Positions 23,832-39,294 of a stretch of 60,781 nt of DNA are shown piece after piece. Positions within the stretch are counted from its first letter, which is position 1, and each line of letters starts with the position of its first letter. Origin of the DNA: Parvularia atlantis. Its lineage: Eukaryota; Opisthokonta; Rotosphaerida. The stretch spans positions 1 to 60,781 of the forward strand of contig CALSCO010001022.1 in the NCBI GenBank assembly GCA_943704415.1, read 5' to 3'. Under the pieces are notes generated by a model, which was not told the DNA's origin, did no database searches, and saw only the letters and a program-made list of their open reading frames with translations. Made by a program: the position numbers and the translations under genes.

Positions 23832-24146
23832 ATGATGACAGTTGATATAACGATTGGCAAACAGTTCGGGACCCGCTGTGTACACGCGCCATCGATGCGT
23901 CCGACCTGCGTGACGGAACAGCCGCATCGATGGCGGCTCGTGCAGTTCGTGGTTCTCCCGCCCCCCCCGCCTCCGCCCTACGCCGCCCCGCGCGTCTTCC
24001 GCCACCTCGCACGCACGTGCGCACGCGTCGCTGCCTTGTGCGCGCGCACCTCGCGCACCGCACGCTCCACACTTGGCCCAGGCCCAGTCCGCCCCACCAC
24101 ACTGACGTTCGCCGCCGCAGCAGCCGCCGCACAGCTGCGCAACTCG
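23832..24146. promoter_or_regulatory. Shared 5' region of divergent DUF2461 and trehalase genes
   Basis: These 315 bp separate two divergent starts. They contain the 13-bp perfect inverted repeat described separately at 23887-23935 and C-rich tracts. The 5' part (GATATAACGATTGG) is AT-richer than its surroundings. No other recognised element. Confidence 0.5.
23887..23935. repeat. Perfect 13-bp inverted repeat with 23-bp spacer
   Basis: CGCCATCGATGCG (23887-23899) and its exact reverse complement CGCATCGATGGCG (23923-23935) flank a 23-bp spacer. Each arm contains the palindrome ATCGAT. The position between two divergent start codons suggests a paired protein-binding site or a stem-loop; neither is shown by sequence alone. 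Confidence 0.75.
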
Positions 24147-27100
24147 ATGCCAGAGCCCAAGGAGCCCTTCGCCGCGCCCGTCGGCACCAGCACGAGCGCG
24201 AGCGCCGCCACGGCCGCCAGCAACGCCGCCAGCGCCGCCGCCACGGCCGCGTCGCGCCTGCCCACGCAGCAGCCGGCGACGGCCGCGCGACTGCTGCTGC
24301 AGCACAAGGCCGGCAGCAGCGCGCGGAGCGACGTGCGCCGCAGCTCGGTGCCGCTGCTCGTCGCTCGTCCGCCTCTATGGTGCTGACGCCCGGCCCCGCG
24401 CAGGTCATGCCGAGCCAGGCACCGCACAGCTCGGACGACCTGGTGACGCTGCGGCGCTTCTCTGTCGGTGCGCGCGGCGCGTCTCGTCGCGCATCGCTCA
24501 CGGTGCACGCCGCCAGTGCCCGACGCCGGCGCCGAGTACCTGATCGACGTGGACCGCACGTGGAAGCAGATCCTGGAGCAGGAGGACACGGGTGCGCGCT
24601 GGCTCCGGCCGCGACAGCGACGCACGGGCCGACGCACGTGCGCAGACCACGACTGCAAGATCACCGTGCTCGACAACGGCCCCAAGGTGATCGTCCTGGG
24701 CACGCTCAACTCGGGCGGGTTCAACCGCAAGATGGACGTGCGCGGCACGTACAGCCTGTCGATCCTGCTGCAGGAGCTGGCCCTGGCGCGCGACATGGGG
24801 CTGCGGCGCATCATCCTCAAGGTGCGCGCGTGCCGGCGCGTGCGTCCACTTTCTCGCGTCGTTCACACGCGCCGTGCAGGCCGCGATCCTGCAGGAGAAC
24901 CCCGTCGACCGCCTCAGCCGCATGATCCGCGAGATGTTCTGGGACAATTTGACGCGCTCGGTCGACGGCAACGGTGCCGTGCCCCCGCTGCGCCACCTCC
25001 GCCGCTGATTACGCGGCTCTCACAGGCCTCGTCAAGGCCGTGCAGGACACCAAGAACCACCGCGCCGACCACACGCCGCGTCTGTACGTGCCCTACGCGG
25101 ACACGCTGGGCGTGCGCTATTACACGCAGGCGCGCCCTGCCCGGTGCCTCGCGCCTGCTGGCTGCGTCTCACTCTGCCGCGGCGCCACCGCCAACCCCCC
25201 TCGCTCCCCGCAGCTCGCAGCGCAGATGAACATCACCATGCAGATCATCCGCCTCCCGCCCAAGCTCACGGCCGAGTTTGTGACGTCGATCAACCTCATC
25301 CCGGGCCTGCTCTCGCTCGCCCTGCGCCCGCAGCGGCCCGACCGCAAGCTCGCCCACGCGCTCTGGCTGCACGACAAGAGCACGCGCCCGCTGCTGCACG
25401 GCGACGCCACCGCCTCGCGCGACGACGCCGACAGCGGCCGCGGCTCGCCGCTCCCGCCCGAGATCGACCCGGACGTGCTGGCGGACGACGAGCTGCTGCA
25501 CACGTTCGAGGGCGTGCCGTTCATCGTGCCTGGGTGCGTTCTGCGGTCCGCTCGTCTTGCGCTGGCAGCGCTCACCGCGCCACCGCGCCACCGCGCACAG
25601 CGGGCGCTTCAACGAGATGTACGGCTGGGACAGCTACTTTGAGTCGCTCGGCCTGCTCAGCGACGGCAAGGTCGAGATGGCCCGCGCCATGGTCGACAAC
25701 TTCTGCTACCAGATCCGCTTCTACGGCAAGATCCTCAACGCCAACCGCAGCTACTACCTCTCGCGCAGCCAGCCGCCGTTCCTCACCGACATGATCCTCC
25801 AGGTGCGCGCCACTCGCCAGGAGTGCGCCTGCAGCCGGCCCACGCGCCGCGCCGCCAGGTCTTCCACAAGCTGGACGACGAGGACATGGACGCCAACGTG
25901 GCCTGGTGAGCGCACCCCATGTGCGCACCGCCGCGCGCGCTCAGCATCGCACCCGCACAGGCTGCACACGAGCATCGAGATGGCCGTGCGCGAGTACCAG
26001 AACGTGTGGATGGCCTCGCCGCGCTACATCCGCGAGTTCAAGCTGAGCCGCTTCTGCGACGAGGGCCACGGTGCGCCGGCGCCGGCGTCGCGGATCGCGC
26101 ATGCGCTCACGCGACGCCCGGCCGACGAAGGCATGCCACCCGAGACCGAGTCGACGCACTTCAACTCGGTTATGCGCGGCTACGCCGAGAAGTGGAAGAT
26201 GGACCTGGAGGACTTCAAAGCGCGTCTGTGACCGCTGCCCGCTCAACCGGTCGTCTGATAGCTGGCGCACGCGCGCTCGCGCAGAACGCGTACATGGCGG
26301 GCGAGGTCGACGAGCCGTCGCTGGACCAGTACTTTATGCACGACCGGGCCGTGCGCGAGAGCGGGCACGACACGACGTGCGCGCACAACGCGCGCGGTTT
26401 GTGTGCGGTCTCACGACCTGCGCACGCCCGCAGGTACCGCCTCGAGGGCCGGTGCGCGCACCTGCTCTGCGTGGACCTCAACGCGCTGCTGTACCGCTAC
26501 GAGGTCGACATCGCGCGGGTGATCAAGTGCGCTGCGCACGCTCGGACCGCCGAGACGGCACTGACCCGCACGGTGCGCAGGGACTACTTCAACGACGAGC
26601 TGCGCATGAGCGACGGCACGTATGAGACCTCGTTTGAGTGGTTCCAGCGCGCCGAGCGCCGCAGCCGGGTGCACGCCGGCGCCTCGTGTGTGCTGCGCGC
26701 TGACCGCGCGCCCGCAGCTGATGAACCTGTACATGTGGCACGAGGGCGACGGGCTGTTTTACGACTTCAACTTCCACACGCGCGAGATGATCGACTACAA
26801 GTCGGTCACGACCGTCTACCCGCTCTGGTCCAGGCAGGCCACGGCAGAGCAGGCGGCGCGGATCGTGTGCGTTGCCTGTTGCCTGTGCGCCGCTCGTAGG
26901 TCGCTGAGGCTCCAGCTTGCGCAGCGACAGCCTCGTCAAGTACTTTGAGGAGAAGGGCGGGCTCGTTAGCGGCACGTGCGAGTCGCGCGGGCACATCCAC
27001 CTCGATCGCCCCAACCGTCAGTGGGACTACCCCTTCGGCTGGGCCCCGCACCAGATGCTCGCGTGGGAAGGCCTGTGCAACTACGGCTACGTGCGTGCTG

Positions 27101-27605
27101 CTGCTGCCGCCGCTGCTGCTGCGCCCTCGCCAGTGCCCTCACTGACGGCGCACGCGGCCGCAGCCCGACATCGCCCGGCGCCTTGCGTACAAGTGGCTGT
27201 ACATGATCACCACGTCCTACATCGACTTCAACGGGACCGTGCCGGAGAAGGCACGGCGTGCTCACACACGTGCACACCGAGAGCGGGCGTCTGACCGCGC
27301 GCGGGCCGCAGTTTGACGTCGTCGAGCGCACGCATCGCTTCCACGTCGAGTACGGAAACGTCGGCACGGAGTTTGCCTTCATCAGCAAGGAGGGCTTTGG
27401 CTGGATGAACTCGAGCTACCAGGCGCGGTGTCCCATGGCGTCCGCTCGCTCGTGGGCTGACGGCCGTGCACAGCTCGGCCTGCGCCTGCTCACGTCGCAG
27501 CAGCGCACGGCCCTGCGCTCGATGGTCCCGCCCGAGCAGCTGTTTGCGCCGCCGTGTCAGCCCGCGCCCCGCGAACAGCCCGTCACGAGCATCGGCCCGG
27601 TGTGA
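24147..27605 (+). CDS. NTH1: Neutral (Ca2+-binding) trehalase, GH37
   Basis: Cytosolic hydrolysis of trehalose to two glucose, a stress and dormancy enzyme of fungi. The N-terminal Ala/Ser-rich segment carries LRRFS (24452-24463), a PKA-type RRxS site as in yeast Nth1. Next comes the fungal calcium-binding region ([19 protein letters not shown], then [12 protein letters not shown]). The GH37 domain shows [16 protein letters not shown] (signature 1), [40 protein letters not shown] and [13 protein letters not shown] (signature 2). More than ten introns of about 50-80 nt interrupt it, some inside signatures. The reading continues to SIGPV and TGA 27603-27605. No signal peptide is visible, unlike acid trehalases. 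Start ATG 24147 (MPEPKEPF) is the first in frame. Confidence 0.95.
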
Positions 27606-27661
27606 GATCTCATCACTGTGTTCCTTCTTGTACATGCGCACGCGCAGCACCGACGGCGCGC

Positions 27662-28764
27662 TCAGTCGTCGTCGAAGCGCCCCATGCCCCGCTTGGCCGC
27701 CTCGCGCTCCTCCTGCTCGCGCTGCCGCTTGTAGTAGGCGCTGTCGGGGTCGTGCGCCGGGTTGCGGCACTTGGCCAGCTTAGCGCCGAGCGGGCGCGCG
27801 GCGTCGGCCGAGACCTTGAGTGTGCCCTGGATCATCGTCTGGACCTGCTCGATCAGTGCGCTCAGCTGCGCCAGCTCCTGCGGCCGCCCGCCGCAGCGGT
27901 GCTGCAGAAACGCGAAGAACGCGTCCTGGCACCGCCGCTCCTTGGCTGCGGCGTCGAGCGCGGCGAGGGCAATCTGCGCCGGCTGGAACACGAAACCGAC
28001 GTCGCTCGCGAACGACAGCGCCACGAGCGCCCGCGCCGCGCGGTACAGCTGCGCCACCACGTCGCCCTCGGTGTTGTCGACGTCGGGGAAGACCTTGGCC
28101 GCCTGTGCGCGCTGATCACCTCAGCACCGTGGCGGTGGCGTGGCACGGCACGCACCCGCAGCTGCAGATAGAAGCCGTACAGCGCCTCGTACGGGTGAGC
28201 GACGACGAGGTCGAAGTGCAGCGCCTGCATCAGCACGACCTCGAGCGCCAGCACCTGCGGCGCGAGCGTCGGCGGCTGGCTCGTGCGCTTGAGAAAGTCG
28301 GCCAGGGTGAGGTAGTTTTCCTCGGTCTTGCACGCGAGGAAGATGGCCGTGAGGCTGCGCGTGTGCGCCTCGCCGCCGTCAGCGTTGGGCAGCGAAGGTG
28401 AGCGCGCGCACATCAGGTCCTTCGGGTGGTAGTCCATCGCCGAGTGCTGCAGGTAGAAGCGCTTGGCGTACGTGACGGCGGTGGCCTGTATGCCGTAAGC
28501 CAAGCGACACGCGCGCGGAGAGGGAGGCAGACACGCGCGCGCGCGACGCACGAGCACGCGGTCCGGCAGCTTCACAAACAGGCAGACCTCGGTGCACTTG
28601 GCGTAGTAGTACTGGCACAGCGTCGCGTCCTCGTCGGGCGTGAGCAGCCCGTCGGCGTCCTCGGGCACGCCCTCCTCGCGCCGGATCGCGGCGATCTGCG
28701 CGCGCGCGCGCGCCGTGGCCTCGGATCGCGTCGTCCGCAGCTGCACAGGCGAGAGGCGCCACAT
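27662..28764 (-). CDS. CCNH: Cyclin H, subunit of CAK/TFIIH
   Basis: Partner of Cdk7/Kin28 in TFIIH, needed for RNA polymerase II C-tail and CDK activation. Start MWRLSPVQLRTTR at 28764. The N-terminal half has EDATLCQYYYAKCTEVCLF. The first intron (28486-28551) joins PDRVL to ATAVTYAKRFYL, matching human PRSVVGTACMYFKRFYL without gaps. A second intron restores ILTAIFLACKTEEN. The cyclin box continues with LQALHFDLVVAHPYEALYGF, and the second fold has FQPAQIALAALD. The C-terminus is charged (RQREQEEREAAKRGMGRFDDD), like other cyclin H proteins. The 3' end converges with trehalase, 56 bp away. Only 54 bp separate its start from that of the divergent amylase gene. Confidence 0.92.
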
Positions 28765-28805
28765 CCCAGTCGCGCGAAAGGCGTGGCGGCGTGTCACTGA
28801 CTTTG

Positions 28806-28815
28806 GTCACGTGAC
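28806..28815. promoter_or_regulatory. GTCACGTGAC palindrome (E-box) in a 54-bp bidirectional promoter
   Basis: A perfect 10-bp palindrome containing CACGTG lies 3 bp before the amylase ATG (28819) and 41 bp before the cyclin H ATG (28764). GTCACGTG is the consensus of bHLH factors such as Cbf1 and USF. Binding here is inferred. Confidence 0.55.
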
Positions 28816-28818
28816 ACG

Positions 28819-31147
28819 ATGTTGTGGCTCGCCGCCTTTGCGCCGTTCGCGGTCGCCGCCGCCGTGGCCTCGTCGTCCGCCTCGCGCGCATCGGCGTCGG
28901 CGTCGTGCGAGGTCGCATGGGAGATGCGCGTCGACTGCCGCATCGGCAACCAGGGCCAGTGCGAGGCCGCGGCGTGCTGCTGGGACCCGACCTACAACGG
29001 CGGCCCGCCCTGGTGCTTTTACCCCGCCGGCGCCGCGCCCACCGGCGCCCCGACCGCCGGCCCCACCGCGCCCAGCGACTGCTCCACCTTCAACGGTGCC
29101 AACGCCGGTGTCGTCGTCTGCAGCGGCCAGGAGACGGCCGTCGACCCGGCCAAGGTCGCGGCGCGGTACGCGCATCCGCCCCGCCCCTACTCGCATCCGC
29201 CGCTGATCGCGCCCTCCCGCAGCTACTGGCAGGCGCCCGCCGGCAGCGCGTACGGCGACGTCGGCCACCTCGCCGCCTACGCGCGCGTTCTGTACGACAC
29301 GGCCCACACCACCGCGCGCGTGCAGGTGCAGACGTGGACCCGCGCCGCCAACGGCACGCTCGGCCTGCGCGTCTTCGTCAACGGCATCGAGGCGCCCGGT
29401 GGGACGTATGTCGCCAGCAACAAGACCGACGCCGCGCCCCTGGACATCAAGGTCGTGGACGACGCCGGCCGCCAGGTCCAGCTCGAGCCCGTGCACCTGC
29501 TCTGGAACAACCCGGCCGTGCCCACGGGCCCGGCGTACCTGGGCGGGCAGAAGGGCGGCATTGTCGAGATGTTTGGCTGGCCGCACGCCGACGTGGCGGA
29601 GGAGTGCGCGCACCTGGCCAAGGCCGGCTATCTCGGCGTCAAGATCTTCCCGACGCAGGAGCACGTCGTGTCGGACCGCTGGCTGCAGAACGGCGAGCGC
29701 AACCCGTGGTACTGGAACTACCAGCCGGTCTCGTACCGCCTCTCGTCGCGCATGGGCACGGCCGCGCAACTGCGCGAGATGATCACGACCTGCCGCCGCC
29801 TCGGCGTTCGCGTCTACGCCGACGCCGTTATCAACCACATGTCGGGCGGCGGCAACGACCGCCTCGAGCACCGGTGCGCTTGGGAGGGGACGATAGTGCC
29901 GCCGTCGCGGTGCTCACATGACCTCGGCGCGCGTGACAGCAACTCAAACGGGGGCAGCTGCACCACGTGGGGCGCCAAGGACGCGACCGCGGGCTCGTAT
30001 TATGCCACGCACCCGTTCACGTACCAGCCCAACCAGAACACCAACCAGCCGCCCGCGCTCGAGTTTCCGTCGGTGCCGTACTTTGCTGAGCACTTCCACT
30101 GCGAGCGCACGCTCTCGTCCTGGAACGACCCGCTCGCGCTCGACGCCGGCTGGCTCGTGGGCCTGGCCGACCTCAACACGGACCACGCGTACGTGCAGCA
30201 GCGCATCGCCGATTACATCACCGAGCTGCTCGGTGTGGGCTTCTCAGGCATCCGCGTCGACGCGGCCAAGCACATGCACCCGCGCGCCCTCGGCAAAATA
30301 TTTGGCCTGCTCAAGATGAACTTGGGCGGCCGCTTCCCGGACGACTTTGTGGCCACGCTGGAGATCCTCATTGGCGGCGAGGCGTCGCTGCTGTGGTGCG
30401 TGGCGCTGCGTGCCCTCTGCCGTGCATGAGCACTGACCCACGTCCACGCCCGTGCGCGGCACGTAGCTGCAACGCCGATAGCGGCTACAACTACTACACC
30501 GGCCTCAACAACGAGCTGCGCGCCAACGGCCTGAGCGAGGCCGACATCGACAAGATCAAGCTCTTCGCCGCCGACTACCCCAAGGAATTCCCCATCTGCG
30601 GCAGCTGGATTCTCCCGCCCTCGCGCTTCTCGATCCAGCAGGACGACCACGACCAGCAGAACCCGGGCTCGAGCTCGCGCGACATGGGTGACAAGGGCAG
30701 CGTCTACATCAAAGACAAGGACCCGGCGCGCCACCGCGGCTTCAACGTGGAGGTGCGTGTATGTGTGCGCGCGGTGACCGAGCTGCCTGCTGACGTGGGC
30801 CCACGCAGCTGTTTTCGCGCCCAGCCCCGGCCTCGTCCGACTGGATGATCAAGTTTGTGCTGAGCTCATATTCCTTCATGGGCAACGGCGCTGCGGGCTT
30901 CCCCGACGGCCTCTCGTCGTGCTCGGGCGCCGACCCGGCCGCGGGCACGTGCATCTCGATGGAGTACCAGAAGGCGTACGAACCCAACAGCTGCGGCTAC
31001 GACGCCGGCGCGGGCGGCGGCTGGCGCGAGGGCGTGTACACGCGCGTGCACCGCGACCGCAGCGTCATCCTCGCCATGCGCAAGTGGATGGGCCTGTCGA
31101 CCGACGTTACGAACGAGGCCATCGGCCTGCCCGCCAGCTGCGTCTGA
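28819..31147 (+). CDS. Secreted alpha-amylase (GH13) with N-terminal P-type trefoil domain
   Basis: Hydrolyses alpha-1,4-glucans outside the cell. The signal peptide is MLWLAAFAPFAVAAAVASSS. A P-type trefoil domain (about 28900-29025) has six Cys in the order C-R-I, C-E-A, CCW and W-C-F. A Thr/Pro/Gly linker leads to GH13: VYADAVINH (region I), GIRVDAAKH (region II, nucleophile Asp), ATLEILIGG (region III, acid Glu) and DDHDQQ (region IV). An EMFGWPHADVAEEC start of the barrel matches animal-type alpha-amylases. The first exon runs about a kilobase, longer than neighbours' exons. Introns fall near 29873-29937, 30396-30468 and 30753-30811. The end is ASCV with TGA 31145-31147. The last third has several Cys for disulphides. 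Confidence 0.93.
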
Positions 31148-31231
31148 CCCCGTGTGCGCGTGCGCGCGCTCGCGCTCTAAGCAACCATTGTTTGTGTCCT
31201 GCTTTCTTCCCGCAAATATACACCAAGCTGT

Positions 31232-35583
<4,352 letters not shown>

Positions 35584-35699
35584 CTAGCTTCTTCACTCTA
35601 CACACTCGCATATAGTTCGCCATGACACTCACATCATTCGGCTATCACGCAAGCATCTGCCACATCGACATTTGCGGTGTGCGCGCTAGGCTTGAACCA

Positions 35700-37052
35700 A
35701 TGCCCGCGAGCGTGGTCATCATCGGCGGCGGCGTCATCGGCGCGGCGGCGGCCTTCTTCCTGCGCGCACAGGGCCCGGCCGCGCCCACGCGCGTCGTCGT
35801 GCTCGAAGCCGCGTCGGCACCGGCCGTCGGCGCGAGCGGCAAGGCCGGCGGCTTCCTGGCGCTGGACTGGCGGGACGGCGCGCCGACCGAGCAGCTGTCG
35901 CGCGTCGGCTTTGCGATGCAGGCCGAGCTGGCCACGACGCTGCACCCGCGCGACTGCCTCTACCGCCGCATGCGCACGACGAGCGTCAAGGCCGGCGACC
36001 AGCCCCTCGGTCGCGCCCGCGCCCGCGCCCGCCCTGCCGGTCTGCCAGACTGGGTCAACGCCGATGTCGTCGCGTCGACCGCCGCGCTCGGCAACGAGGA
36101 CACGACGGCGCAGGTCCATCCGCAGCTGCTGACGCTGGTGCGCGCCACGCCGTGCCGTGCCACCTGCGTCCCCGCTCACATGTCCCGCAGGCGCTGCTCG
36201 AGGCCAGCGGCGCCGAGGTGCGCGTGCGGACGGCCTTCCGTGGTGCGCCTGACGCCGCACGATTGCGCAACCAGTCCGTGACACGCGCCAGGGCTCAAGC
36301 TCAGCGCCGACCGCACGCGCGTCGTCGCGCTCGACCTCGTCAGTGACGGGCGGGCCGAGCGGTTCGTGCTAGGCGCCGACGACGTCGTGCTGTTTGCGAT
36401 GGGCGCTTGGACGGACGCCCTCCGCGCGTGGTTCCCGGCCCTCCCGCGCATCACAGCGATCAAGACGCACAGCATCGTGCTCCGGCCGCGCGCGCCCGTC
36501 TCGGCCGACGCGCTCTTCCTCACGTTCAGCTCGAGCGAGTACGGCCACCAGGATCCGGAGGTCTACCCGCGCGCCAGCGGCGATGTCTACGTCTGCGGCA
36601 TAAGCGACGACTCGCCGCTGCCGGCCACGACCGACGACGCCCTACCCACACCCGGCGCGGTGGCTGCACTGCGCAAGGCACGCCCGCTCTTTCACGTGTC
36701 GTGCGCTGACGGCGTGTGCTCGCGCGCATGTAGATGGCCAATGCGCTGTCGCACTTGCTCGCCGAGGCGCCCGTCACGACCGAGCGGGCGTGCTTCCTGC
36801 CGTACGCGGGCGGTGACAAGCAGCCGCTGATCGGGCGTCTGCCGGGCACGTCCAACGCGTGCGTATGCCCTTGCATGCGCTCGCGGCTGGTGGTCGTGAC
36901 GACACGGGACGCGCAGGTACATCGCGGCGGGCCACAACGTCTGGGGCATCCTTCAGGCGCCGCCGACGGGCCTGGCGCTGGCCGAGCTGATCTGCGGCGG
37001 CGCGGCGCACGCGGTCGACCTGTCGCCGTTCGACCCGGCGCGCTACAAGTGA
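35700..37052 (+). CDS. TDA3: Tda3-like FAD-dependent oxidoreductase (DAO fold)
   Basis: Putative amine or amino-acid oxidoreductase. It opens with the FAD dinucleotide-binding motif VVIIGGGVIGAAAAFFL, then VVVLEAASAP and GASGKAGGFLALDW. DWVNADVV and QVHPQLLT lead into introns, then VVLFAMGAWTDALRAWFP. The C-terminal FAD motif is AAGHNVWGILQAPPTGLALAELI, typical of Tda3 and related fungal proteins of endosome-to-Golgi traffic. Five or so short introns. Start ATG 35700 (MPASVVIIGGG) sits directly before the Rossmann strand; an earlier ATG at 35622 would be in the 5' UTR. The stop is 37050-37052, only 20 bp before the next gene's ATG. Substrate unknown. Confidence 0.88.
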
Positions 37053-37072
37053 GCACTTTGGCTCGTTGACGC

Positions 37073-37314
37073 ATGGAAGTGTGCCCCGTCTGCTACGAGC
37101 CGCTGATCGCGGACGGCGCGCTGCCGGCGGTGCTGTTGCCGTGCTTCCACGCGGCCTGCGCCCTGTGCGCGCACGAGAGCGTCGTGTGCAAGCAGCCCGT
37201 GGGCGACGTCGAGTGCGGCGCGCCGTACGATCCGCGCGCGCTGGTGGCGATCGCGGCGACGGCGACAGCGACAGCGACCGACGCGCCGTCAACCGGGCCG
37301 GACGGCGACGGCGA

Positions 37315-37358
<44 letters not shown>

Positions 37359-38692
37359 CGGACGCGCTCGATGCGGCGATCGCGCGCGCCGACGCGGCGG
37401 CAGCGCGGCTCCGGCAGCACGGCGACGCGACCCGCTCCGAGATCCGGCGCACGTTCGCCTGGCTCACGGCGCGGCGCGATGCGGTCGACGGCCCGGCGCG
37501 TGCAGCCGAGCTGCTGGCCCAGGTCGACGCGGGGCTGCGCGCGCTCGACAAGGCCGTGGACGAGGCGCGCGACGAGCTGCGCGTAATGCGCAGCCGGCTG
37601 CAGGCGGCGCGGCGGTGGCGAGGACGGCTCGGCGCAGACGTGGTGCCGACGGTGCTGCGGCGGGCGGGCGACGCGCTGGACGCAGCGCTGGCCAGCGCGC
37701 CGTGCTTCTACGGCTGGACGCCACCGGCCGACGCGCCCGTGCCGACGGCGACGCTCGGGCGCGTCGTGGCGAACCGCGCCGGCAGCCGCGGGCGCGACTA
37801 CGGCGCGATCGCTGAGCCGCGTCTGCTGCTGCCGCCCGAGGTGCGCGACGAGCTCATGAACCCGATCGGCCTCGCCTGCGACGACGCGCGCGGCGTAGTC
37901 TACGTCGGCGACCGCGTCCACCAGCGCGTCTTTGCCTGCGCCCTGCGCAACGGCGAGCCGCGTGCGCCCGTGCCCACGCCCAGCGACTCGCCCGGCGCCG
38001 GCTGCATCGGCGTCGCGTGCACCCTCGACGGCACGGGGCTGTGGCTCACGTCAATGCTCGTGCCGCGGCTCGTGCTCGTCGAGGCCGTGCCGCCGACGGG
38101 GCGCGTGCTCGCCTCGATCGACTGCGCGCTGCGATACGCCTGGGCGATCGCGGTGCTGCCCGACGGCGCCCTGTGCGTCACGCTCGCGTCCGAGCGGAGC
38201 GGCTCGTGCGACACCGTGGCTGTGTACGAGCCGGCGGCGCGCGGGGCGTGTCGGTGGCTCGTGAGCGCGCCCAAGCCGGCAGCGCGACTCGGCAACGCGT
38301 GCCGGGCGATCGCCGTCGTCCCGCCGACGCCGCGCGACGCCGCGACGCCGCTCTCCGCCGCCGACGCTGCCGCGGTCACCGTCGCCGTGCTCGACAGCCT
38401 GCAGCAGCGCGTGTTTCTCCTGGCCGCGTCGACCGGCGCGCTTGTCGGGACGATCGAGCTGACGGACGCGGTGGGCGAGCGCGCGTGGGGCCTGGCGTAC
38501 GACGCGCTCGCAAGCGTCTTTGTCGTCACGCGCGTGGGCGGGCTGGCGGCGCTGACGGCGCGCGGCGACGTTGTGGCAGTGAAGCGGCGCACCGAGGGCC
38601 TGCCCATGCACATCGGCACCAACACGCTCGTCACGGCCGACGGGCACCTGCTCGTGCTCGACACCGTGACGGGGCACATCCTGCTGTACTGA
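37073..38692 (+). CDS. RING finger - coiled coil - NHL-like beta-propeller protein (TRIM-NHL-like)
   Basis: Predicted E3 ubiquitin ligase, 539 residues in one uninterrupted exon, unusual here. The RING is at residues 1-50: CPVCYEPL, LPCFHAACALC, then two more Cys (VVC, VEC). A 13-Gln run (CAG repeat 37319-37357) follows, then a Leu/Ala/Arg coiled coil (about residues 100-185). The C-terminal half has NHL-style blades: [52 protein letters not shown] and ERAWGLAYDALASVFVVT. The order matches TRIM-NHL proteins, but no B-box is evident. Start ATG 37073 is needed for the first RING Cys. The stop is 38690-38692. Confidence 0.85.
37319..37357 (+). repeat. CAG repeat coding for 13 Gln
   Basis: An uninterrupted (CAG)13 run inside the RING-NHL gene, in frame for glutamine, between the RING and the coiled coil. 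Pure triplet runs of this length tend to vary in length. Confidence 0.9.
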
Positions 38693-39294
38693 TGCGCCTG
38701 GGTACCGGTCACGCCGCGACGAAAAAAAAGAGGAGAAGAAGCGGTCAAGTTGGAGCCCTGGCTTCTGTCTGGCTTGTTTTGCTTGTTTCCTCCTTCCCGG
38801 TTTATTTTTTGTGGTAAGCCAGTGCAGCCGGACCGCTCGATGGACGAGTGTTTGCGGGCGCGCTCATAAGTCTGCGGCCGGCGTGCGTGCGCGGGCTCGA
38901 GTGGGTGTGCTTTGCCGGATGCATGTGGCAGGCACCCGATTCAGTTTCGCTTCAGTTCTGTTTCACGCCGCGGCGGCGGGCGGCGGCCGGTGCGGCGGCT
39001 TGTGCAGCGAGGGCGGCGCGTACATGTACAGTGCGAGGGTGGCGGCAAGCGCAGCGGCAAGCGCGGCGGCGATCGGCATTGCTAGTCGACTCGGATGGAT
39101 TGCCAGCGTAAGTGTGCCTTCGACGGTGCAATCGGCTTGACGCTCGTCACACCGAGCTCGCTGTCGCCGCACACACAGCACGCGCAGCAGTGCCATCGCC
39201 GCTGTCGCGCACCGTAGCCGGATATGGAGCAGCGATCGAGCCCCTCAAGTTGAAATCGCCGCGTTGGCTTGGCGCCACAAACCGTCCACGACCC
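38693..39294. other. Largest intergenic stretch (602 bp), no convincing gene
   Basis: Lies between the RING-NHL stop and the 7TM protein start. An A-run (AAAAAAAAGAGG, near 38722) and a T-rich stretch near 38770-38813 suggest the 3' UTR of the first gene. A short minus-strand frame (about 39080 to 38963) could encode a hydrophobic 20-residue segment beginning MPIAAALAAALAATLALYM. No homology or splice support was seen, so it is not called. Confidence 0.5.

Noticed and set aside
28807-29871. Long minus-strand open frame (354 codons) opposite the amylase
   Set aside because: High-GC codon use leaves the antisense frame open. The plus strand has signal peptide, trefoil and GH13 motifs; the antisense text is low-complexity Arg/Ala/Val with no family motif.
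35622-35699. Earlier ATG at 35622 as start of the Tda3-like protein
   Set aside because: It would place 26 unrelated residues before the FAD-binding strand, which in this family begins within the first few residues.
38963-39196. Small minus-strand frame with a hydrophobic segment in the 602-bp gap
   Set aside because: Built from Ala-rich repeats of GC sequence, with no start context, splice signal or homology; kept only as a note on the intergenic region.
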